Positions 26,209 to 35,352 of a stretch of DNA of 64,000 nucleotides are shown here, in pieces (the first letter of the stretch is position 1; the number at the start of each line of letters is the position of its first letter). The position numbers and the translations under genes were made by a program. Origin of the DNA: Granulicella sp. dw_53 (GTDB taxonomy: Bacteria > Acidobacteriota > Terriglobia > Terriglobales > Acidobacteriaceae); contig NZ_JAAVUR010000001.1 in NCBI RefSeq assembly GCF_018449545.1, positions 558,001 to 622,000 of the forward strand, read 5' to 3'. Under the pieces are notes generated by a model. That model searched no databases. It saw only the letters and a list, made by a program, of their open reading frames with translations, and was not told where the DNA came from.

Positions 26209-27819
26209 TTGGCGTTCATGACCCTGGGTCTGGCAGCGCTGTTTTGTCATCTGCTTCATCCACCCTGCATTCATGGAGATCCATTGCCAGCCAGCTCTGT
26301 CACGATTGATCGTAAAGACCCACGGTTTGACACATTAAAGACAGGCCACAATCTACGGTTCCCTGCCAACGACGCGGAGGCGGCCAGCCGTATTCTAATC
26401 TGCAGCAACACCGCAGAGACGGCCGAGGCGCTGCAACGCATCGTATCCTCCGGGATTCGCCCGACCGTGCGCAGTGGAGGCCACTGCTACGAAGACTTCG
26501 TCTCCAACAACCCGAACGGCGCCATCATCGATCTGTCGTTGCATAATACGGTCGATGCCGGTCCCACGGGCAGTCCATTCCGCATCGCTCCCGGGGCCTC
26601 GCTCGGGGAGGTCTACCAGGTCCTCTACAAACGCGCCGGTGTCACCATTCCCGCTGGAACCTGCGCCACCGTAGGCGCGGGAGGTCATATATCGGGCGGA
26701 GGCTATGGCCTGCTCTCACGCCTGCACGGTTTGACCGTGGATTGGATCACCGGCATCGACATCCTTACTGTCGACTCAAAGGGAAAGGTCATCGAGCGCA
26801 GGGTAGACAAGCTGCATGATCCCGATCTATTTCGTGCCTGCCGGGGAGCTGGCGGTGGGAACTTCGGCATCATCACGAACTTTCTGTTCGATAAGCTTCC
26901 CACTGCTCCTCGCGAGGTAGCGGAGGCCACACTTACCTTTCCCTGGGCGACCATGACCGAGGAGAAGTTCATCAAGCTCCTCGCACTTTTCGGCGACTAT
27001 TGGGAGGGACGCGCCAAAGATCCCGATACCTGGGGGCTCTCAGTGGTGATGGTCATGGGGCCAAACAATAACCCCAACGGCCGCATCGGCATGCATGTGC
27101 AGTTTTGTAATCCCGACGGCACGGCCTCGAATCTCTCTGTGTTGCAGGAGTTTTTCCAACGCTTCGCCGAGTTTGACTCTACGCAGAGCGGCCCTTCGGC
27201 ACCAGGCTCCACAACCTCAACGCAGAGGACCACCCCTGCAGGTTCTCCCAACGATCCATATCAAATCGTTCGCCGTCCGTGGCTGGAAGCTACGCTGGCC
27301 GGCGGAGGCTCGGGCGGAGGCATTCGCGCCAAATACAAATCCGCCTACATGAAGAAGACCTTCACCTCAGCCGAGTCCTCCGCCATATACAAGTACCTGA
27401 CTTCGCCCCAGATCGATTCACACGGCTCCGTCCTCGCTATCGACGGGTACGGCGGTGCGACCAACATTTCGGACCGGGCACACGACACAGCCATGCCCCA
27501 ACGTTCCTCCATCATGAAGCTCCAGTGGCAGTGCTACTGGAGAGATCCGGAGCAGGACGCAGGCCGACTGAAGTTTATGGATGATTTCTTTACCGCGGTC
27601 TACACCGGCTCTCACGTCTCATCCGATCACCAGGGCACACCCTATGGGGAACGATACGAAGGCTGCTACATGAACTACCCCGATGCAGATATGCTCCGAT
27701 ACAGTTATTGGCCTCAGCTCTACTACGGAGCGGGAGACCTTTACCCTCTGCTTCAACGCGTCAAGAAGCAATACGACCCAAACAACATCTTTCACAGCTC
27801 CATGAGTGTGCGCGCCTGA
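26209..27819 (+). CDS. secreted FAD-linked oxidase, berberine-bridge-enzyme type
   Basis: A 536-residue flavoprotein. The FAD-binding-4 domain has SGIRPTVRSGGHCYEDFVSN and PAGTCATVGAGGHISGGGYG. The His in RSGGH and the Cys in GTCATVG match the two residues that bind FAD covalently in bicovalent BBE-like oxidases. The C-terminal BBE motif is present (YEGCYMNYPDADML; YDPNNIFHSSM). Members oxidise carbohydrates or plant-type alcohols with O2. The hydrophobic lead (LGLAALFCHLL) looks like a signal peptide. The start is uncertain: TTG 26209 or ATG 26218 both leave a signal peptide without a positive n-region, while the open frame upstream (SQRHAISYRQFTALAF) would supply one but has no ATG, GTG or TTG. 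Confidence 0.85.
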   Translation: MAFMTLGLAALFCHLLHPPCIHGDPLPASSVTIDRKDPRFDTLKTGHNLRFPANDAEAASRILICSNTAETAEALQRIVSSGIRPTVRSGGHCYEDFVSNNPNGAIIDLSLHNTVDAGPTGSPFRIAPGASLGEVYQVLYKRAGVTIPAGTCATVGAGGHISGGGYGLLSRLHGLTVDWITGIDILTVDSKGKVIERRVDKLHDPDLFRACRGAGGGNFGIITNFLFDKLPTAPREVAEATLTFPWATMTEEKFIKLLALFGDYWEGRAKDPDTWGLSVVMVMGPNNNPNGRIGMHVQFCNPDGTASNLSVLQEFFQRFAEFDSTQSGPSAPGSTTSTQRTTPAGSPNDPYQIVRRPWLEATLAGGGSGGGIRAKYKSAYMKKTFTSAESSAIYKYLTSPQIDSHGSVLAIDGYGGATNISDRAHDTAMPQRSSIMKLQWQCYWRDPEQDAGRLKFMDDFFTAVYTGSHVSSDHQGTPYGERYEGCYMNYPDADMLRYSYWPQLYYGAGDLYPLLQRVKKQYDPNNIFHSSMSVRA

Positions 27820-27921
27820 GAGCATGTTGGACAAACGTCGCGAAGTGACACGATCTTGGCCTTGATTGAAACGACAGTGGCATCTTCCTCGCAAACTTCG
27901 CGGTAAGATGCCATGCAACCA

Positions 27922-28158
27922 CTATCTAGCTCGCGGATCGACAGCTCCGCCACCGACGAAGTGGACAACTTCAAGGCGGTCCCCCCCATCCAGCACGGTT
28001 TCGGTCCAGGAGGTTCGCGGTGCGATATTCCCATTGTGCTCAACGGCCACGCGGTCGCCTTTGAGTCCCAGCTCAACAATAATTTGCTCTAAAGTGACGG
28101 GCTGAGAGAGCGACTCAAAGAGGCGGGGTTGACCATTCACAACTAGATTGATCGGCAT
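27922..28158 (-). CDS. thiS: ThiS sulfur carrier protein
   Basis: A 78-residue beta-grasp protein: MPINLVVNGQ at the start, GDRVAVEHNGNIAPR, and the C-terminal GDRLEVVHFVGGG. ThiS donates sulfur to the thiazole of thiamine through a thiocarboxylate on its terminal Gly-Gly. Here seven residues (AVDPRAR) follow the GGG, so the activatable end is not exposed unless this tail is removed. No thiG, thiF or thiO is next to it; thiD and an unknown gene lie upstream on the same strand. I found no THI-box riboswitch in the upstream bases. Confidence 0.8.
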   Translation of the reverse strand: MPINLVVNGQPRLFESLSQPVTLEQIIVELGLKGDRVAVEHNGNIAPRTSWTETVLDGGDRLEVVHFVGGGAVDPRAR

Positions 28159-28349
28159 GCAACGTTAAGCCTAGCAGGTTGAGATTGAAATAGCCTCTCT
28201 CTGGAGAGCCTGCACTTAAATTATTCGACAACAAAGAGTTAGCGCTAATTACGCTACAGTCGATGGAGACATCGTTAGCCTCCTCGATCGAGTCACAGAA
28301 GACATGCGCCAGGTTTTGCCGCACCATTACCCGGTGGCCGCCTTTAAAA

Positions 28350-28739
28350 TCAGTTGTGAGGCCGGCCAGAGCGCTCAGACAAGGGTGCCTCCAGCCGAAT
28401 CCGCGGAACGGCAAAGCGGCCGGAGATCCAGAGGCGTAGGCGATGCATCGGACTGGTAACCTCTCTACATTCGCTAAAGACCTCGCGGCTGAGTTGCATA
28501 AGCAACTGAACAGCCTCCGAATCGGCGAGTGTAGCGGGCTGGTCGACCAGGAACATACGGGAGTCCACGAGGTATTCCACAGCATGACCCAGTACCTCAA
28601 GGGCATGACCCTGCTCTCGGTTCGCGCGTCGGCGTACCGGACTAGCAATCGGGACTAGGTAGTAACTAGTCGGTAATAGGTGTAGGTCGGCACATCGGGC
28701 CGTCAGCGATTGTTGGGTGGGAATAGCTGAACTTGACAT
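28350..28739 (-). CDS. small conserved protein of unknown function between thiD and thiS
   Basis: A 129-residue protein. The start at 28739 is supported by GGAGG about 8 bases upstream, and the longer open frame upstream has no protein-like character. The central part, REQGHALEVLGHAVEYLVDS followed by RMFLVDQPATLADSEAVQLL, reads as two or three amphipathic helices. The tail after EVFSECREV is Arg-rich and low in structure. I recall similar short proteins with EVLGHA-EYL from other Acidobacteriaceae but know no function. No membrane segment is visible. It lies 129 bases after thiD on the same strand. Confidence 0.55.
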   Translation of the reverse strand: MSSSAIPTQQSLTARCADLHLLPTSYYLVPIASPVRRRANREQGHALEVLGHAVEYLVDSRMFLVDQPATLADSEAVQLLMQLSREVFSECREVTSPMHRLRLWISGRFAVPRIRLEAPLSERSGRPHN

Positions 28740-28868
28740 CGGGAAGCCTCCATCTCTCCTATCGGCAGTTGAGAGCGCAGCATAAGGCCCGACCGTCCGG
28801 AACTTAGCCTGAGAGATGGCGAAAGTTACCTTTGGTTTCTTACAGACGAACAATTTTAAGGGAAGAAT

Positions 28869-29681
28869 TCAGCGAAGGGAACGAAAATCCACTGGCCAAA
28901 GATGATTGAGTGGACCACGTCCCATTCCTCGAGGCGTCGCGGTTCGAATGGCCTCGGAGACATACTGTTTCGCCGCGAGTGCGGCAGCATAAGGTTCATC
29001 TCCCAATACGAGGCGGCTCAACAGCGCACTCGACAGAGCGCAGCCCGTTCCGTGGGTCGACCTCGAAGCGATGTACTCGCCAGGCAGCCAGACCGGCTCG
29101 GCTTCGACCGCGAAGAGCAGATCGTCGGGCGGAGTAAGGTGCCCTCCGGTGGCCAGAACGTTCAGAGCAGCACCCAAGCGTTGCAAGACCTGCGCAGCGT
29201 TCGGCACCTCAGCCTTGGTCACGACGGAAAGACCGCTTAGGAAACCAAGCTCGTCAATATTGGGTGTAATCCAATCAACCAGGGGAAGAAGACGGGTGCG
29301 AACAAGCTCGACGCCTTCCGGCTCCAGCAACTCCCTCCCAGAGCTCGAACGCAGGACTGGATCGAGAACGATAGGAATATGAGGAAGATGACTGCGCAGC
29401 TCTTCGACAAACTCGATCACCGCCATCGTCGCCGCGGCACTCCCCAGCATCCCTATCTTGATCCCGGCAGGCGGCAGGTCCTCAGCGAGACATCGCAGCG
29501 TGGCGAGCAGGACATCGGGCGCAATGGGATGCGTCGAACGTACCCCTTGAGTCGACTGCACAGTGAGTGAGGTGATAGCGGAGGTGCCGAAGAGACCATG
29601 CGCGGCGAAGACCATGAGGTCCGCAGTGACTCCGGCGCCGGAGGAGGGATCGAAGCCGGCGATCGTCAAAACGGTCTGCAT
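28869..29681 (-). CDS. thiD: hydroxymethylpyrimidine/phosphomethylpyrimidine kinase
   Basis: A 270-residue ribokinase-fold enzyme that phosphorylates HMP and then HMP-P in thiamine biosynthesis. It has QTVLTIAGFDPSSGAGVTAD at the N-terminus, the substrate-site stretch AITSLTVQSTQGVRS, a metal-site region VLDPVLRSSSGRELL, and the anion-hole motif STHGTGCALSSALLS near residue 215. I chose ATG 29681 because the family starts just before this motif; a GTG 27 bases earlier is possible, and neither has a good ribosome site. The other thiamine genes must be elsewhere, except thiS downstream. Confidence 0.93.
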   Translation of the reverse strand: MQTVLTIAGFDPSSGAGVTADLMVFAAHGLFGTSAITSLTVQSTQGVRSTHPIAPDVLLATLRCLAEDLPPAGIKIGMLGSAAATMAVIEFVEELRSHLPHIPIVLDPVLRSSSGRELLEPEGVELVRTRLLPLVDWITPNIDELGFLSGLSVVTKAEVPNAAQVLQRLGAALNVLATGGHLTPPDDLLFAVEAEPVWLPGEYIASRSTHGTGCALSSALLSRLVLGDEPYAAALAAKQYVSEAIRTATPRGMGRGPLNHLWPVDFRSLR

Positions 29682-29930
29682 GGAGGGGTCGGAGGGGCTA
29701 AAACGCACTTTTTACGATAAATGTTAAAAAAAGGAAAATCGGGTCGAAAGATCCCAGGAGAGGGTGATTTGGAATGGAAAACGATAAATTCACGCCAATT
29801 CCCGACCCGCACTCTATAGAGAATCTATACCATTAAGCAACCGGACTGGCAAGTAATTTTAGACGATAACTCCATTCCAATGTTTGACTTAGCCCTTTTG
29901 AGCCGAGACAATAGGAGCTGGAGAGTGCCT

Positions 29931-30491
29931 ATGAGAACACAACCTATCCTGATCAAAGGGCGGAGGACGCGAGGACTGAAGCGCGGAGTCGCAGCCGGAA
30001 TGTTGATCCTGACCATGAGTGTTGCTGGGGCTACAAGCGATGCCGACTGCCAGCCAGTCGCGCAAGGCGCCCAGCAGACGGATGCCTCCGCCGCAAAGAC
30101 CCCTGCCCCATCCCGCGTGGCCAAGACACTGCGCTGGTTCCAGGTCGGACAAGCCTCCTGGTACGGACTGAAGTTCCAGGGGAAGAAGACAGCGAACGGT
30201 GAATCGTTCGACATGAACAGCCTGACCTGCGCCCACCGCAGCCTCCCCCTCGGAAGCTGGGTGCGAGTGACGAACCTCAAGAATCGCCGTTCGATCTTCG
30301 TCCGCGTCAACGATCGCGGACCAGTCCCCGAGAACCGTGTCGTCGATCTGTCACTGGCTGCCGCCAGGGCGGTCGGATTGGCCGGAGTCGGCAAAGTGAA
30401 GCTCGAGCCTGTACGTGGCGGAGATCCGCAACTGGCGCGTGATCTGGTAGCGCAACTTCATATGCCCATGCCTGTAATGGCCGGTCAATAG
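29931..30491 (+). CDS. rlpA: RlpA-like septal ring lytic transglycosylase (double-psi beta-barrel)
   Basis: A 186-residue exported protein. ATG 29931 has GGAG close upstream and gives a signal peptide (RTRGLKRGVAAGMLILTMSV, cleavage near AGATSDA). The RlpA domain covers residues ~65-165: QASWYGLKFQGKKTANGESF, LTCAHRSLPLGSWVRVTN and FVRVNDRGPVPENRVVDLS. RlpA cleaves denuded peptidoglycan glycan strands at the septum in some bacteria. No lipobox cysteine follows the hydrophobic segment, so this one is probably a soluble periplasmic form, and no SPOR domain is present. Confidence 0.88.
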   Translation: MRTQPILIKGRRTRGLKRGVAAGMLILTMSVAGATSDADCQPVAQGAQQTDASAAKTPAPSRVAKTLRWFQVGQASWYGLKFQGKKTANGESFDMNSLTCAHRSLPLGSWVRVTNLKNRRSIFVRVNDRGPVPENRVVDLSLAAARAVGLAGVGKVKLEPVRGGDPQLARDLVAQLHMPMPVMAGQ

Positions 30492-30539
30492 ATCATCCTT
30501 CCGTACCGTTGTAAGGGTCTTACGGGATAAACTGGCTCT

Positions 30540-31325
30540 GTGAAGCCTCCCGTGAAGGAAGATTTGAGTCAAGTCCTACCCGTCCCCTCTGAATCGGACG
30601 GAGCCATCGCATCCGGCCCGTCCGAACAGGAACAGTTAATAGTAGCGTTGGACTTCCCCACCGCAACCGAAGCACTGGCCCTGGTTGATCGCCTGGAAAA
30701 CTCCTGCCGTTGGCTCAAGGTAGGGTTGGAACTCTACTATGCTGCTGGGAACGGTCTGGTCGAGACGCTCCGCAAGCGGGGTTTTGAAGTTTTTCTCGAC
30801 CTAAAGCTCCATGACATCCCCAATACAGTCGCGGGAGCAGTGCGAACCGTCTCGGCCACAGGGGCCTCCCTTCTGACCATCCACGCCGGGGGCGGAGCAG
30901 CGATGATGGCGGCCGCAGCCCACGCAGCCGATGCTCCCGGCGCTCCTAAATTACTGGCAGTAACAGTCTTGACGAGCATGGACTCCACTGAGCTTGCAGG
31001 AGTAGGCGTAACAGCCAACCCCCAGGAGCAGGTACTCCGCCTCGCAAAACTGGCACGGCAGTCAGGGATCAACGGCATGGTGTGCTCGGCGGAAGAGGTG
31101 CAGACGCTTCGTACTGCTCTGGGCAGCGAAGTCACTCTCGTGACGCCGGGAATTCGAGCAACGGGAGAAGCCGCAGGCGATCAACGCCGCGTAGCAACGG
31201 CGACCGAGGCGATCTCCAGGGGAGCTTCGATGCTCGTAGTCGGACGACCTATTACGCGGGCAACCGACCCTGCCGCCGCAGCCCGAAACATTCTGGCAGA
31301 GATTCGCAAGGCTCGATCCCTATAG
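30540..31325 (+). CDS. pyrF: orotidine 5'-phosphate decarboxylase
   Basis: A 261-residue enzyme for the last step of de novo UMP synthesis. The core starts at QLIVALDFPTATEALALVD; a GTG start at 30540 gives ~30 extra residues with no clear role. The catalytic motif FLDLKLHDIPNTVAGAV (D-K-x-x-D arrangement) is intact, as are TIHAGGGAAMM and the phosphate-binding LVTPGIRATGEAAGDQRR and LVVGRPITRA. It lies 48 bases after rlpA on the same strand. carA and carB of the same pathway lie at the right end of the window but are not linked to it in an operon. Confidence 0.93.
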   Translation: MKPPVKEDLSQVLPVPSESDGAIASGPSEQEQLIVALDFPTATEALALVDRLENSCRWLKVGLELYYAAGNGLVETLRKRGFEVFLDLKLHDIPNTVAGAVRTVSATGASLLTIHAGGGAAMMAAAAHAADAPGAPKLLAVTVLTSMDSTELAGVGVTANPQEQVLRLAKLARQSGINGMVCSAEEVQTLRTALGSEVTLVTPGIRATGEAAGDQRRVATATEAISRGASMLVVGRPITRATDPAAAARNILAEIRKARSL

Positions 31326-31340
31326 AATCCTGGTCAATCC

Positions 31341-34300
31341 TTAGTCCATAACCCGCACGCCACCACGGCCGACAAGCTCTTCAATCTGATCGATAAAAAG
31401 CCGATCGGCGGCAACCTGAACTCCGTGAGGCTCGAGCACCGCGCAGAACTCCCCCGGCTCCTCCAAGTCGAGCAACAACCTGCCCTTCCCCGGCGCGCCA
31501 AGCAAAATAGCGTGCAGCTTCTCCAGCAGCGCCTCGTCCGGATTATGCAGCGGGACCTTGATGCGAAGAGAGTCAGGCAGCTTCAGCTTTACATCCTCAA
31601 GGGCCTGGATGCTAGAGATGGCGAGCTTCGGAGCCGAATCCTCTTCCCCCCGCAGCACCCCCTTGACCAGCACAGGCACATCAATCTTCAGCTTCTCGGC
31701 AAGCTTCTCATAAGACTGAGGGAAGGCAATCAGCTCGATCTTGCCAACGGTATCTTCAAGAGAAGCCTGCGCATAGAGTTCGCCGGATCGTTTAGACTTG
31801 GCGACCTTCAGACCAGTAATAACCCCCGCGATTGCAATCTCATTCTGCGGCTCTTCGTTCCGGCCCCGGCGAAACACCTGTGGCTCCGGCTTCATCTCAC
31901 AGGCAGTCGCCGTATCAACGACCTTCATATTTCGCAGCTTTTCTCGGTACTTGTCCATAGGATGGCCGGAGACGAAGAACCCCAGCACCTCCTTTTCGTT
32001 TTGCAGGCGGGTATGCTCATCCCACTCTGGCACGCTGGGCAACTTGGCTTCGGAGTCAGTGCGGTCGGCGGCGTTACCCAGGTCGGCGTCGAAGATACCG
32101 AAGAGACCGTGTTGGCCGGCGGCATTATCTCGTTGCGACTTCTGCGCCTGCTCCATCGCCTTGTCGAGGGCAGCGATAACCTGCGCCCGTCCGCCGAAGC
32201 CGTCCATGGCCCCGGACTTGATCAGCGACTCGATAACCCGCTTGTTGAGCAGGCGCAGGTCGACCTTCTCGCAAAACTCCCATAGCGTATTGAAGCCCGG
32301 CTTCCCTGCTGCAATCAGCTCATTGCGTGCGGCGATAATGGATTCGATGGCGTTATGGCCGACGTTCTTGATGGCCGCCAGACCGAAGCCGATGGCGTCC
32401 CCCTTCTCGGTTTGGATAGGGGTGAAGTTCGCGTAGGAGAGCTGAACGTTGGGCGGCACAACGGGGATGTTCATCTCACGGCACTCGGAGATGTACTTGA
32501 CGACGTTCTCGGGCTTTGAGGTTTCGCTGGTCAGCAGCGCAGCCATGAACTCGATGGGGTAATGGGTCTTCAGATAGGCGGTGTGATAGGCGAGAAGCGC
32601 ATAGGCAGCGGAGTGAGACTTGTTAAAACCGTACTCAGCGAACTTCGCCATCAGGTCGAAGATGTTTCCAGCCACGGCCTTGGGATGCTTGTTCTCGGCA
32701 GCGCCCTCCATAAACTTAATCTTCTGCTTGGCCATCTCGGCCGCGTCTTTTTTACCCATGGCGCGGCGGAGCATGTCGGCTTGACTGAGAGTGAAGCCGG
32801 CGAGCCGGTTTGAGATCTGCATCACCTGCTCCTGGTAGAGCATGACGCCAAGGGTCTCGGAGAGGATGGATTCAAGTTCCGGAAGCTCGTATTCAACGGC
32901 GCGGCGTCCCCACTTGCGCTCGATGAATTCATCGATCATGCCGCCCTGGATGGGTCCGGGGCGGTAGAGGGCGTTCAGGGCGGTGAGGTCTTCGACGGTG
33001 TTGGGCTTGTAACGGCGAAGGACATCGCGCATGCCTCCCGATTCGAACTGGAAGACGCCGGAGGTAAGGGCCTTGTGGAAGACCTGCTCGTAGGTCTTTG
33101 TGTCGTCGAGTGGAATGGTGGCCATGTCGAGCTTGAGGCCCTTGGTCTGCTGGATGAGCTTGAGGCAGTCGTCGATGACCGTAAGGGTCGTCAACCCAAG
33201 GAAGTCCATCTTGAGCAGACCCATCTTCTCGATGGCGCCCATATCGTAGGACGTGACGATCGAATCATCTTTAGTACGCGTGACAGGGACGAGTTCCGTC
33301 AAGGGTTTAGGGGCGATTACGACGCCAGCCGCGTGAACACCCGCACCGCGAATGAGACCTTCAAGACGAAGCGCAGCGTCAATCAATTCCTTGATCTTTG
33401 GATCGGCCTCATAAGCAGCGGTGAGTGGTCCCTTATCCTGCAACACCTTATCGATAGTGATCCCGATCGTTGCTGGAATCATCTTGGCGATGCGGTCGAC
33501 CTCGCCATAGGGCATATCGAGAGCGCGTCCGACGTCCTTGATCGCGGCCTTCGCGGCCATGGTGTTGAAGGTAATGATCTGCGCGACCTGATCGTTGCCG
33601 TACTTGCGCTTGACGTACTCGATCACCTCACCGCGACGGTTCATGCAGAAGTCGATATCAATATCCGGCATAGAGATACGTTCAGGGTTTAGGAAGCGCT
33701 CAAAGAGCAGCTCGTTCTGCAGCGGATCGACGTCCGTAATCTCCATGCAGTACGCGACCAGCGATCCAGCAGCCGAACCACGGCCAGGGCCGACAGGGAT
33801 ATTCTGCTCTCGCGCGTATCGGATAAAGTCCCAGACAATCATGAAATAGCCGGGAAACTTCATGTCCTTGATGATGCCGATCTCGCGGTCCAGACGGGCA
33901 TGATAGTCGGCGATGGTCTTGCGTAGCAAGCCCCGGGAGCGCAAATGAGCAACCGAGGTCTCCAACCGTTTCTGAAGTCCATCCCGGCAGACCTTCTCGA
34001 AGTAAGTAAAGAGCGTCTCGCCCTCGGGAACAATAAAGTCAGGAAACGGATTGTCGACCTTGGAGAGCTTCAGGTTGCAGCGATCGACGAACTGCATCGT
34101 GCGGCTGCAGACCTCGGGATTCTCGCTGAAGGTCCGGTACATCTCGTCAGCGGACTTGATGTAGAACTCCTGCGTGTCGAACTTGAAGCGTTTCGGATCG
34201 TTCATGCTGCCGGCCGTCTGAACGCAAAGCAGGATCTCGTGAGCTCGAGAGTCATCGGAAGCTACATAGTGGCTGTCGTTGGTAGCGATGATCGGGATGT

Positions 34301-34892
34301 TCAACTCCCGCTCCATCTTGAAGAGCGCCTCGCATACTGGCTTGTCGGGCTCCAGGCCGTGATCCTGGACCTCCAGGAAGAAATTACCCTTGCCGAACAT
34401 CTCTTCGTACAGACCAGCAGTCTGCTTCGCCTCGTCGTACTTCCCCGCCATCAGGTGCTGGTTGACCTCACCTGCAAGACAGCCGGAGAAACCGATCAAG
34501 CCTTCCGTATGCCGGGAGAGGAAGTCCTTGGAGACGCGCGGCTTTCCATAAAACCCATGCAGCGCCGCCTCGCTAGTAAGGCGGACCAGGTTCCTGTAGC
34601 CAGCCTCATTCTCCGCAAGAACCAGAAAATGGTTGTACTTGTCGCCCGCCCCCGGCGCACGGTGATCCTCGTTCTTGCAGATGTAAAGCTCACAGCCGAG
34701 GATGGGCTTGAGGTTCTTCTTCTTCATGGCGTCGAAGAAGTGAACGGCTCCGTAAATATTGCCATGGTCGGTCATGGCTGCGGCGGTCTGCCCGAGGTTG
34801 GTCAGATGGGCCGCTAGTTTGTCGACGTCACAGGCGCCGTCCAGAAGAGAGTAGTCAGTGTGGAGGTGGAGGTGGGTAAACTCTGCTGCCAT
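31341..34892 (-). CDS. dnaE: DNA polymerase III alpha subunit
   Basis: A 1183-residue replicative polymerase of usual DnaE1 length. The PHP domain starts with EFTHLHLHTDYSLLDGA. The polymerase palm has GPGRGSAAGSLVAYC and PERISMPDIDIDFCMNRRGE, which holds the catalytic aspartates. The fingers and beta-binding region contain YNALYRPGPIQGGMIDE-type sequence, and the C-terminal OB-fold begins NEIAIAGVITGLKVAKSKRS. The gene is convergent with pyrF, with 15 bases between them, and divergent from the DUF3592-like gene. Confidence 0.97.
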   Translation of the reverse strand: MAAEFTHLHLHTDYSLLDGACDVDKLAAHLTNLGQTAAAMTDHGNIYGAVHFFDAMKKKNLKPILGCELYICKNEDHRAPGAGDKYNHFLVLAENEAGYRNLVRLTSEAALHGFYGKPRVSKDFLSRHTEGLIGFSGCLAGEVNQHLMAGKYDEAKQTAGLYEEMFGKGNFFLEVQDHGLEPDKPVCEALFKMERELNIPIIATNDSHYVASDDSRAHEILLCVQTAGSMNDPKRFKFDTQEFYIKSADEMYRTFSENPEVCSRTMQFVDRCNLKLSKVDNPFPDFIVPEGETLFTYFEKVCRDGLQKRLETSVAHLRSRGLLRKTIADYHARLDREIGIIKDMKFPGYFMIVWDFIRYAREQNIPVGPGRGSAAGSLVAYCMEITDVDPLQNELLFERFLNPERISMPDIDIDFCMNRRGEVIEYVKRKYGNDQVAQIITFNTMAAKAAIKDVGRALDMPYGEVDRIAKMIPATIGITIDKVLQDKGPLTAAYEADPKIKELIDAALRLEGLIRGAGVHAAGVVIAPKPLTELVPVTRTKDDSIVTSYDMGAIEKMGLLKMDFLGLTTLTVIDDCLKLIQQTKGLKLDMATIPLDDTKTYEQVFHKALTSGVFQFESGGMRDVLRRYKPNTVEDLTALNALYRPGPIQGGMIDEFIERKWGRRAVEYELPELESILSETLGVMLYQEQVMQISNRLAGFTLSQADMLRRAMGKKDAAEMAKQKIKFMEGAAENKHPKAVAGNIFDLMAKFAEYGFNKSHSAAYALLAYHTAYLKTHYPIEFMAALLTSETSKPENVVKYISECREMNIPVVPPNVQLSYANFTPIQTEKGDAIGFGLAAIKNVGHNAIESIIAARNELIAAGKPGFNTLWEFCEKVDLRLLNKRVIESLIKSGAMDGFGGRAQVIAALDKAMEQAQKSQRDNAAGQHGLFGIFDADLGNAADRTDSEAKLPSVPEWDEHTRLQNEKEVLGFFVSGHPMDKYREKLRNMKVVDTATACEMKPEPQVFRRGRNEEPQNEIAIAGVITGLKVAKSKRSGELYAQASLEDTVGKIELIAFPQSYEKLAEKLKIDVPVLVKGVLRGEEDSAPKLAISSIQALEDVKLKLPDSLRIKVPLHNPDEALLEKLHAILLGAPGKGRLLLDLEEPGEFCAVLEPHGVQVAADRLFIDQIEELVGRGGVRVMD

Positions 34893-34965
34893 AAGTCTAG
34901 TTTAGACCGATGTGAAGAGAGGAAAACTTGGCTGCTATTGCGCCGCAGAGTTAGAATTTCGGCAA

Positions 34966-35352
34966 ATGAGTGGAATCTTCCTCATCGACTCCCTTCGTGT
35001 CTGGATTCGCACGAAAGCCCAGAAAAAGAGGCTGCGTCTGGCGCAATCCTGGCCTATAGCAACGGGCGAAGTGCTCAGTTGGAAACTGGTTCCGGCGGCG
35101 GAAGAGGTAACCTCACTCGCTACCCCGGAGCAGATTGAAACGAGTTTCTACTTCACCCTCAACGGCGAGTACTTTGGCGGGCACTTCCGCAGCGTCGCAT
35201 TGAGCCGGAGCGAGATAGCCGCAATCCGGCCCGGCACCCCACCAGTGAACATCCGGTACGACCCGAAAAATCCTGACTCCACCGCTGTTCTCGAGCAGGA
35301 TAACCAAGGAAATCTACCCTTCCATGTTCTTTCAGGCTCGCAGGGAGCCTAA
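34966..35352 (+). CDS. DUF3592-like protein
   Basis: A 128-residue protein starting at ATG 34966 (MSGIFLIDSLRVWI); an ATG 54 bases earlier is less protein-like. The strand-rich body SFYFTLNGEYFGGHFRSVAL and the motif PVNIRYDPKNPDSTAVL are typical of DUF3592 domains, usually found in small membrane-associated proteins of unknown function. A basic amphipathic helix (RTKAQKKRLRL) precedes it, and no full transmembrane segment is evident. Its stop codon interlocks with that of the convergent M20 peptidase in the tetranucleotide CTAA. Confidence 0.6.
   Translation: MSGIFLIDSLRVWIRTKAQKKRLRLAQSWPIATGEVLSWKLVPAAEEVTSLATPEQIETSFYFTLNGEYFGGHFRSVALSRSEIAAIRPGTPPVNIRYDPKNPDSTAVLEQDNQGNLPFHVLSGSQGA

Noticed and set aside
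28159..29760. TPP riboswitch upstream of thiS or thiD
   Set aside because: A CTGAGA-like string occurs only inside thiS on the other strand, and I could not build the conserved THI-box stems.
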